Part shown: positions 49,501-60,300 of the stretch, piece by piece
Position numbering within the stretch: position 1 is the first letter of the stretch
Layout: every line of letters begins with the position of its first letter
Assembly (NCBI GenBank): GCA_030323885.1
Contig: CM059193.1
Location: 57,494,042 to 57,558,041, forward strand
Source of the DNA: Branchipolynoe longqiensis
Taxonomy: Eukaryota > Annelida > Polychaeta > Phyllodocida > Polynoidae
Direction of reading: 5' to 3'
Length of the DNA: 64,000 nucleotides
The notes under the pieces: model-generated
What the model was told of the DNA's origin: nothing
Seen by the model: only the letters and a program-made list of their open reading frames with translations
Databases searched by the model: none
Translations under genes and position numbers: made by a program

Positions 49501-52500
49501 CTGCCACTGCTCACTTTCTCCCTTATAAGGCCGCCCGCCGCCTCCCTCAGCCATTCGCCTCCAGTCTTCACCACGCAGCCTTTCTTCTATACTTTGGCTA
49601 TACTCCACCTCGGACCGCTGCTCTTCTGCCGACCCGAGACCATGCCTAGCCGCGGAAAGGGAAAGAGCCGGAAGAGCTCCAAGGCCTCCGGCATGGCGAC
49701 TCCAGGACCCTCCTCGGGCTCCCCGGGTGGCTCCGTCCCGTCTACGGCCCCGGCATCGCCCGTAGCACCCTCGGGCCAGCCCAGCAGCGAGACCGCCCTC
49801 CTCATCCAGGCCATCACGCGCCTCACCAGCCGCATGGACGCCGTCGAGATGGGGCAAGCCCGAGGGGCTCCGGGGAGCCCCCCGCCCACGCCCAGGCGGG
49901 AGCCCGCCTACAGCCTGCCGCCCGTCCCGGCGCCTCGGGCATGCGCCGCGACCGGGAGCCGGCCACCGCCTCCACCTCAAGCGACTCAGCCCGCAGGCCT
50001 ACACCCGCAGTACGAGGGCTACACCCGCGCCCACGCCAGCTCAGCACCGCCGCCCGCCTACCGCCAGGATCCCGTGGAACACAGCCCGGCATCCGCGGCC
50101 GACGCGGTGCGCGAAATATTGGCATCCGCCGTACGCCGCAGAGGTATCCCGTCTGATTATGTTTTTCCCTGTGATTTAGTAGAAAGGGGTCCGGGGCGCA
50201 AGGCGGTGAAGCTTGGGGAGGCCACGAAGGACGAGTACAACCTCGCCCTCCTCTCCATGGTCAACCACCCCTCCTTCCCGGATCACTCCCTCCAGGGCTT
50301 ACACCACCACCACCTCACCGTCATGAGAGACATTCTGATCCACCCCTGGCCCACCGTCCGCCGCTACTCGGAAAGCATATTTTCCTGGATCGCGGACGGT
50401 AGGCTCCCCCAGGGGTGGCACGACCCTGTGGCCCTCAACATGCTGAGGGTCGACTCCCTCACCACCCCCACCCACCAGCCCTCCACAGCCGCCCCCGTCC
50501 GCCCAACACACCCAGCCAGAGCCCGCCAACAGCCCCGCTCCCTGCCCGAGGCCCGGATCGCCTACAGTAGGGACCTGCACGGGGCCCCATGCGGCGCTTG
50601 GAACCGGGACCCCGCAGCCTGCACCCTAGCGGCCCCCGGCGAGGCGCACGGCCAGGGGGGGGCCAGGCAGAGGCATACGTGCGCTTACTGCGCTAATGTG
50701 CGCAAGATGCTAACAGCGCATAGTGAGGACGTATGCAACTCCAAGCGCAACCGTGAGCGCGCGATAACCGCCACCTCGGCGGATTTTTAGTCCGCCGGTG
50801 CCCCCCGGCCGGCCCGGAGGCCCTTAACCGGCCCACTACTGCTCAGCCCAGCCACGCCGCCACCCACATCCCAGTCACCACCACCGGCCTCGGACCGCCG
50901 CTCCTCCTCGGACCGGTCCGGGCAGCCAAACCTCGGGCCGCCCCGGGCACCACCAGTGTCCCCGAGGGCCAAGCCGCCGACCTCACCGGAGCCGCTCCAG
51001 CCAGCACCGCCTCCACCGCCCGGGACCCCGCCCTCGCCCACAAGGCCCTCGCCGCCTCCCTCTGCCCGCTGTCTACCAGCATCATCGACCCAGACTTCCC
51101 CCTCACCCTCGGCGACACCGCCTTCCTCAGCCCCCCCGACCCCGAACCCGACCCCCCCTCCCTCCGCCACCCTACCCCCCCTCCCCCCACCCAGCAGGAT
51201 TTTGCTGCCCCCCTCACCCGCACCCACCGCACCTCCTCCCCCGACCGCCACCCGGCCCTCACCCCCGCCCCCACCCTCGACGAGCCCACCGTCGACGTCA
51301 TCAACCCCCACCTCCAGGACACCCTCCCAGCCGCCCCCTCCTGCGGCCCCACACCCTCCCAGTACCGCCCCACCCTCCTCTCCTCCTGGCCCCACACCTC
51401 CGGCGAGGCGTGGGCCCGCTACCCCGCATTTAACCATGCCTACACAGCCCTCCGGTAAGCGGGCCTTCCTAATTTTTTGGCCGCCCGCATTCCCCTTCCC
51501 TCCGGCCTCCACATCCCCGCCTGGCGCACCCACCTCCGCCACTACCCCGACCCCGCCGTCCTCGACTTCCTCGAGTTCGGCTTCCCCGCCAACTACACCG
51601 CCTCTACCCTCCCCCGCCCCTCCTTCTCCAATCACCGAGAGTCCCCCGAATACCTCTCCCACATCCGAGACTTCGTCGACACGGAGCTGGCCCTCGGCGC
51701 CCTGATCGGCCCCTTCACCGTCCCCCCCTTTACCCCCTGGACCCAGGTCTCCCCCATGATGACCCGCCCCAAAGCCGACTCGGGCAAAAGGCGGGTCATC
51801 GTCGACCTCTCCTACCCCCCCCGGGGCAAGCGTAAACTTGGGCATCCCCCGGCGCGAGTTCCTCGGGGAACCCCACACCTACACCCTTCCCTCCGTCGCC
51901 GACGTAGGCCGCCGCCTCATCGACCAGGGCCACGGAGCCTACGTCTGGACCGCCGACATCTCCCGGGCCTACCGCCAGCTCCGTGCCGACCCCCTATCCT
52001 GCCCTCTGTTCGGCATCTGCCTCGACGGCAACACTTATATAGATCTTGCCCTCCCCTTCGGGTGCCGCACCTCGGGCGCTGCCTGCGACCGTGTCACCGC
52101 TGCAGTAGCCTGGATCATCCGGCGCGAGGGTTTCCACGCCCTCGTCTACGTCGATGACTTCATAGGATGCGAGGGTTCTTACCTGAGGGCGTGCCAGGCA
52201 TTCGACGCCTTCCTCGCCCTCACCGCTGCCCTCGGTCTCGACGTAGCGCCCGGAAAGTGCCATCCTCCCGCTGTCCGCCTCCACTGGCTAGGGTTCGCCC
52301 TCGACAGCGAGACGATGACCATCCGAGTCGCCCCCGCCAAGATCCAGGCTCTCATCGACGACTGTGACGCACGCATCGCCCAGCCCACCCTCGGGAAACA
52401 ACAGCTTCAGAGTCTCCTGGGGCGCCTCAACCACGTAAGCGGCTGTGTGCTCCCCGGCCGGAAGTTCATGGCTCGCCTCCTCGGGGCGCTCCGCAGCTGC

Positions 52501-55500
52501 TACGGCGCCGCCTCCATCACCCTCGCCGACGACGCCCTCCGGGATCTGAGGTGGTTCGCCGCCTACGGACGAATCTCCAACGGCATCCACCTCCTCCGCC
52601 CCCCGGAGGGCCGCCGCTGGGTGATCGAGTGCGACTCCTGTCTCACCGGGGGCAGCGCCCACTCCCCCACGCACTACTACGCCCGAGGGTACTCCTCGGG
52701 GTCCCGGGCGCGGTTCCCGTCCATCCACGAGCTCGAGGCGGTCAACCTCGTCGTCGCCCTCCACTCCCTCCCCCGGACGACATCGCGGGGGCGACGGTGG
52801 TGGTCTACACCGACAACATGGCCTCGGCCACCGCCCTCGAGTCGGGACGCGCCCGAGACCCCACCCTCGGGACCTGCGCGAGGGAGCTCTGGTTGCTGGC
52901 GGCCTCCGGCTCCTTTGACCTTCACATCACCCACAAGCCCGGGGCGGACCTCCTCCTCGCCGACGCCCTAAGCCGTGCCCACCTCGCCGGCCCCTGGGCC
53001 GAAACGGTCCGCGACGAGGTGGCCCGCCTCGGGCTCACCCCCACTGCCGCATCACATGACGCCTTCCCCTTTTATCCCGGCCTCTAGGTTACCTGCCTGC
53101 TGAGATCGACGATGTCGCCCGCCACCGCCTCGCAGCGCTTGCGCCCGCGACCTGGAGGAATCGCCGCCGCCAGGCTGAGGACTTCGTGAGCTTCACGGTT
53201 GCCCGAGGTGTCGACCCCCTCGCCCCGTCGGCCTTCGATGTCGCCGCCTTCACCGCCTCCCTCTTCGCCCGCGCCCTCGCCCCGGCCTCCGTCAAGAACG
53301 CCGTCTCGGGAGCCCGGACCTGGGTAGAAGGGGCAGGGGGCCTCACCTCGGGCTTCGACGCCCGCCTCGCCAGAGATGTCTGCCGGGGAGGCGAGCGCTC
53401 CTCGGCCCATGTCCCGCGGCAAGCGCCGCCCCTCACGCCGCGCCAGCTGGCGCTCGCCATCAGCCACCTCGCCCGCGCAGGGCCCGCCTCACTCGCCCCT
53501 CGGGCCGCCCTGCTCCTCGGGTACTTCGGCATGCTCCGCCAATCCAACCTCCTGGCGCCGAGCCCCGAGGGGTGGGGCGGCCCCCACACCCTAACCCGGG
53601 CTGATGTCCGCCCCGCGCCCGGGGGCCTCCGGCTCCTTATTAAAAGCTCCAAGACTATCTCGGGGCCCTCGGGCGCTGTGGCCCTCTTCGTCCCTGCCAT
53701 CCCGGGCTCGCCTCTATGCCCGGTCTCGACCTGGCAGCTCGCCCTCGCCCAGTCTCCCGCGCCGCAGGACGCCCCCGCCTTCATGATGCCCTCCGGCCGC
53801 CCGCTCGACCCACGCACCCTCACCGAACTCCTGAGGGGCGCCCTCAAGGCCCAAGGCGTCCCGGCCCCAGAAACGTTCACCCTCCATCGCCTCCGCCGGG
53901 GCGCCGCCCAGGCCTGCCAGCGCGCCGGGGTGCCCCTCCCCGACATCATGGCACAGGGGACATGGACCTCCGAGGCGGTTCACGCTTATGTACACCGCCT
54001 CGCCCCCTCGGGCGCGCCTCGAGCCCTCTCCTCCGTTTTGGTGGAGGGCTCATCGGCGCACCCCCCCTCATAGGCCTCAGACATTTCTCTTCTCTTAAAC
54101 AACCTTCTTTGATATGTACCTTAGCCTGATACTTACCATGTATTCCTTCTCTATGTTGATATTTGTTTGTATTTGCTATGTCATATTGCCCGAGGCGTCC
54201 CAATAAACGCCTCAGTTTCCCACATCCGCTTTCTGTCTTCCTTTCCGCGCATCGGTCGTAATGCGAAGCATTACGTTTGATGCGATGAAAGGAAGAGTCC
54301 CTCCCCTCACCCCCTGCCCCTCGCGCAGCATTCGCGCCTCGCGCGACGCCCGCTGCTCCCCTCGCCCTCCCCCCGCCCTGAGCATTCACGCCTCCCCTGC
54401 CACTGCTCACTTTCTCCCTTATAAGGCCGCCCGCCGCCTCCCTCAGCCATTCGCCTCCAGTCTTCACCACGCAGCCTTTCTTCTCCACCCACCCACCCAA
54501 CTATCTCCTTCTACCTCCTTCTCCGCGGTGGAGGGCTCCTCGGCGCACCCTCCCTCATAGGCCTCAGACATTTCTCTTCTCTTAAACAACCTTCTTTGAT
54601 ATGTACCTTAGCCTGATACTTACCATGTATTCCTTCTCTATGTTGATATTTGTTTGTATTTGCTATGTCATATTGCCCGAGGCGTCCCAATAAACGCCTC
54701 AGTTTCCCACATCCGCTTTCTGTCTTCCTTTCCGCGCATCATCCTGACACTGAGCCAACCAGTCCTTGCTCTATCCTAATAATGCCAAGCGCCTGGCTAG
54801 GAAGCGACAAGTATCAATTTTTAAGTCATCGGTTTGACTCCACCAGGGTTCGATCCCATGAAACCATGGATTCGGATCCCCCGATCTCCCAAAACAGGAG
54901 ACGGACGCTCAACTCATTTGGCCATCCCATCTGGTCTCGACACATCTAAGGTCATATCAGGAGGGGAACTACTGACGTGTGGATGTGCGCACTCATGGTT
55001 ATTCAATTTTATTTTATATTTTGTTGGTGATGGTGTATTTATGAGAAATATAAAATGTAGTTTTATGTGATGCATAACGTATATTGCGAGTATAGAGATA
55101 CGTAAGGGAATATTACTTATTATTATTTTTATCCTCCGTAAGATGCACCACTGTACCAGTGGCGCCATCTTGGCCCACCTCACCTCCCCTTGATGTTGAC
55201 CAGTGTCAGCACTGGTCAGTCGCATCGGAGGAATTTGTTCTTATAGTAATGGAACTTGAGTAGGTTATATGTATGAAGGCATGTGGAAGATTCTAGAACA
55301 AATAGATTGAGCCGTATGGTTAACACTTGTGGGTGCATGCAAGGAGGGTTAGTGGGTGCTGTGTATGGGTTTATAAGCTGGTGTTGCAGTTTCCGCGGTA
55401 CGCCAGTTTGCGAGGTACACATACATTCAAATGCATTGTCAATTGTGAAAGTACAACGTCTGAACACTTTGACTTCTGGATACTGAATGGTTTATTCACG

Positions 55501-57343
55501 GCCTAGGGCTCGCTCAACCCACCGGCTAAGCTTTCCATGACATCATCTCATTAGCATATTCCTTTGGCTCAAACTCTGCATCTCATTAACATATATTAGC
55601 CACACACCTATACGTCTATTACACATATATCACATCAATGGCCGTGAGCAATCTTCCTACAGAAAAAGTCAAATATCTCCAAAAGTACACCACCTAGAAA
55701 CAAACCGCTTGGCACACATACAGAAACCAAATCCAACAAACAGATTATATTAAATTTATACGGTTAGGGTTCTTGATCTCTATAAATTTTGAATAAAACT
55801 AATGTTTTGCATTGCGCGTACGGCAAACTCAAGGCATTGTCAATGGTCGTGAGCAACCTTCATACAGAAAATACAGAAAAAGTGAAATATCTCTAAAACC
55901 ACACCACCTAGAAACAAATCGCTTGGTACACATATAGAAAACATATTTACCCAAAACATTATATTAAATTTATAAGGTTAGTGACGATGCTGTTCGATTT
56001 TGACGCATGCGCAGAGGCGATGTGTCCCTCGCAAACTGGCGTACCGCGGAAACTGCAACACCGGCCCCACATAGCAGTGCATCACCTGCTGCCGCTGAAT
56101 TTTGTTTTAAATATAGGATTTGGTCTTATCCAGCCAGAGATTTGAGAACCACATTGGTATTGTGTAGGTTATGTAATGGATAATGCTGACATGATACTTA
56201 TGTCTATTGACTTGTTTTCATGTTAGACAGTAATAGTCTTGTGCTTCCCCTGGTTGTGTTAAAGTCAGTTATTGTGTAGCTATCTACTGTGAAAGTACAA
56301 TGTCTGAACACTTTGACTTCTGGATACTGAATGACTGTATTCCCCTCCAGGGCTCAAACCATAGGCGGCCAAACTTTTCCATGACGTCATCTCATTTGCA
56401 TATATTACAGATGTGTCTAGACGTCTAGACGTCTAGACGTCTAGACGTCTAGACATCTAGACATCTATTACGCATATATGACATCAACTGCACACATTCT
56501 TTCTCTGTGTGTAAGCATTCTTCCACATCTTCCCACCATCTGTGATTCTGTTAGTTCTCCAATTGGTTAGTTGTTTGATTATCACTAGTTTTTTTCCTGC
56601 CTGCCTTCACCGGGTTGTGTTAGTGCTAATTAGTCTTTGGTTTTAAGTTGTATAGTGTTACCTCACTGGGATACCAGGCCGCTGGCACCTAGATAAAGGA
56701 TTTACTCGGTACTGGCAGTACACGGGTGAAGACCAGCCTTATATAAAAATGGTCGAAAAATCGGGCTAATGAAATGAGTCTTTATGAGAGCCTAATTTCA
56801 CAATCTAAGAAGCAACATTTATTCTTTGTATATGCTTCATATATCCCCGCTACCTTTGAGTTGAAAAATATAATAAAACATCTGGTTTAATAAGATTTAA
56901 AAGTGAAATCGACGGCGTTCTATGGGCGCCATCTTGTCCTTTTGCATTCTCTCCTATTTCACCAACTCTGTGCCGACATAAGTAACCATTTGACACTGGA
57001 GCCTTGCATTGTACTTCCTGTTCCATACTAAAGCTATTTGCGCCCGTATTTACAGTACATTGTCCTTCACCCGTATACTACAAGTACCGGGTGAATCTTT
57101 TTTCTAGCTAGCACCATGACCCGATTTCCTGATAAGTTATAGTATCCTGATGCTCAGCTAACCAGTCGGTGTCCTATCCTAGTAATGCTGAGCGCCAGGC
57201 TAGATAGTGACAATGATAAATTGTGAAAGTCATGAATTTGACTCCACCTGGAATCTAACTCCATACCTTCCGCACTGGAAGCCTGTGCTCTACCGTTTCG
57301 GCAACAGTACTACGACCGGTGTGTGTATATGCCCTGGAATGGC

Positions 57344-57375
<32 letters not shown>

Positions 57376-60300
57376 CATTCCAATTTCAAGGGCGAGCGTA
57401 CACACGGTTACACTACCTAGACTCCCTGATGCAATCAACCTATCCACACTTAATTTTCTATGCGGCTACTTGCCTCAAATATCAGTGAAGTATATTAAAT
57501 GTGTTTTTTTTTCTTGAAGATTTATACTGCCTATTATGGATAAGTGTGAATAGACTTGTTTTCACCATTAGACAGTTTGTCGATAGAAAGCCCAAGCCTA
57601 CAATTTTACCGACCCAAGGGATTTTTAACCTCCCACACCACATAGACATGGTATGAGAGCAACTGACCTTTGATGACGCTCTAAGTTCTACACAGCAGTG
57701 GAAATCCAAATTGGCAGAGGTGGGGGCACGGAATCAAACCACCGATCTTCAGATTAGGAGTCCGACCTAGAAAAAAGTCAGACGCTCTAACCACTCTCGC
57801 CACAGAGAACACCACGTCAATAAGTTGTTTAATGCGTACAATTGCATACATACATACATACATACATACATGCAATCTACTTACATATACAAACATAGAC
57901 ATGATAAGTTCAACAAGCATACCGGTCGTGGTGGTCTAATCCATAGAGCGTAGACTTCCCGTGCGGCAGGTTGGGAGTTCGAATCCCAGCCCAGTCAAAC
58001 CAATGACTTGTAAAATTGATACTTGTTGCCTGGCGCTCAGCATTATTAGGATAGGGCAAGGACTGGTTAGCTCAGTGTCAGGATAATGTGTCAGTGCGTT
58101 ATCAGGCCATGGTGCTAACAGCCTGCTATCCCAATGGGCAGCACTATAAAGTTGCCATGAGTGTGCGCTGTCACAAGTCGGTACCTGTCATGATATGACC
58201 TCAGATGTTGCTAGTACGTAAAACTACAACAAACAAACAAAGAGTGTGGACTCATGGCAACTTTATAGTGTTGATTTCCCAGTGGGGCAGCACTATAAAC
58301 TCGCCATGAGTACACACTGTCACAAGTCGGCATCCGTCCTGATATCACCTTAGATGTAGTAGTACGTAAAACTACAACAAACAAACAAAGAGTGGGTACT
58401 CATGGCAAATGTATAGTGTTGATTTCCCAGTTGGGCAGCAGTATATACTATGATGTCGCCATGAGTACACACAATCACAAGTTGGTACATGTCATGATAT
58501 GACCTTAGATGTTGCCAGTACATAAAACTACAACAAACAATCAAAGAGTAGGTACTCATGGCAAATTTATAGTGTTGATTTCTCAGTTGGGCAGCAGTAT
58601 ATACTATAATGTCGCCATGAGTACACACAATCACAAGTCGGTACCTGTCATGATATGACCTTAGATGTTGCCAGTACGTAAAAATCCAACAACCAACCAA
58701 CTTGTTCCTTTCACAATACGCATGGCCCTTGTTGCTGACACGGCATTGAGACATCATCAATCATCATCAATCATCATCATCATCGTCATCTGTCTCACTT
58801 CTAGATCTGCGTACAACGCTCGCTCGCTGCCAAGTCCATGTCACATGCCAAGGCCGGTTTGCTGTTTGCAGCCTACCTTAAGATCCTTCCATTCTTCTTC
58901 TTCATCGTACCTGGAATGGTCAGCCGGATCTACTACCCAGGCAAGTGGACAAACATATGATATAAGGGTCCTTCTCAGAAACTCAGTAACACTTTTGTGA
59001 CATGGAAACTGAAAGTGAAAACATTCCAAATACATGTAGTAGCAGAAAACATTCCAAATAATAGCAGAATCCATAATGGGTTGTATAAGTTGTTATGCGA
59101 ATATTATTTGGAATGGAGTCCACCTGCATTGCTTGTCTGCTATTAACCTATATATATATATATGTCTTGTGGTGCTATATGAGCAGATCGTTAATTATGG
59201 TTCTGCAGGCCAGTAGGGGATGCTATGCGACTCAGTCTTTCTAATACATTTGTGCCTGCGAGCCACCCGATATAAAGCCGATATATGACTGAGTGATGTT
59301 ATTGTGTAGCGGGCCGACATGCACCCAGGTAGGGGGGTACTGCCTATGTTAGTATTTGCTTGCTTGTCTCCTGCTCACTTGACTGGGCTGGAGTGCCTTG
59401 GCTACCAGCTCAATGCTTCCAATACGGGGGAACTACCAACTCAGGGGGGTCACATGCGCACATGCTCCCTCACTATCTGCCTCACTCGCACAGAATGTTG
59501 ACTTTAATAAAGCGGAGGGGCCTTTTAAGGAGGGTCAAGCCAGAGATAGCTCAACCAAACTAATTGTATTGTCTTCTCATTTACGTAATAGATCAAATAA
59601 TATTCATATGAACATGATATATAAATTATGTTGTGCATATATGTCAGAGTTGACATTTTTTATTTTCGCTTTTTGCTTTTGATTTGATACAAATTGAGAA
59701 AGCTGTTAAAAATAACAGTGTAACATCCACCCATAACATATTTTGAACACACATCTGTAACATCATTTTAACACACGCAACAAATTCAACCAAGATTTTA
59801 TTGATTACACTTAAGCCAAAAGAATTACTTCTTACAAGAAAATGGTTGGACAAAACACGTTTACGTAGATGTATGGTATCGATATGGACATTTTCATATT
59901 TTCACTTTAGCACAAAATCCTTTGAACATATTTTGAATAAATGTTGTGGGATAGATTAAATGGGTTTGTTCAACCTCAGAATAGAGAGGAACACCAGAGG
60001 CAAGCAGTATAAGGTCTTCAAGGATAGGCCCAGACTTGAGGTCAGAAAACACTCATTTTTCTTTCAAGTGGCAGATCCATGAAAGACTCTCAAGACCAAT
60101 GTGGTTGAAGCACCAACGGTAGAAGCATTTGATATTCATACACATTCTGCTCGAGTTTATATAATTATGTTATTGCCTTGCACCAACACGCTTTAATGTA
60201 AATACCATACAAGACCTTTTTAGCAATATAAGGCATAAACAAATTTGGGCGTTCCTCGGAATAACTACGCAGCATCACTTCCAGTAGGGTTAGTTAAGTT

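Larger units (their letters stand above)
49358..54740 (+). mobile_element. Ngaro/PAT-type tyrosine-recombinase retrotransposon
   Basis: A 5.4-kb, strikingly GC-rich element in intron 8, sense to the gene. It has the split-direct-repeat layout A1 (49358-49588), internal ORFs, B1 (54040-54253), A2 (54254-54484), B2 (54527-54740). A1 and A2 differ at one base in 231, and B1 and B2 at two in 214, so the insertion is young. It encodes Gag-like, RT/RNase H and tyrosine recombinase proteins, and lacks integrase or endonuclease. It interrupts a minus-strand SINE-B exactly between CACATT and ATCCTGAC with no target duplication, as expected for recombinase-mediated insertion of a circle. DIRS1-type inverted ends are absent, so Ngaro/PAT-like is the better label. 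No SGNH hydrolase domain was seen. Confidence 0.93.
49138..54945 (-). mobile_element. SINE-B (minus) split by the YR retrotransposon
   Basis: Left part 49138-49357 (two partial starts, then TTTACGTCCTAGCAGCATCT to CAGTCACATT). Right part 54741-54945 (ATCCTGACACTGAGCC to CATCCCATCTGG). The two halves join without gain or loss. Confidence 0.9.

Noticed and set aside
50956..51705. Plus-strand Pro/Ser-rich frame of about 250 codons in the YR element
   Set aside because: It is the Gag frame continuing past its stop; the RT N-terminal motif is in the neighbouring frame.
50787..53949. Large minus-strand frames opposite Gag, RT and recombinase
   Set aside because: GC-rich shadow frames (Gly/Arg/Glu-rich); the plus-strand motifs are diagnostic.
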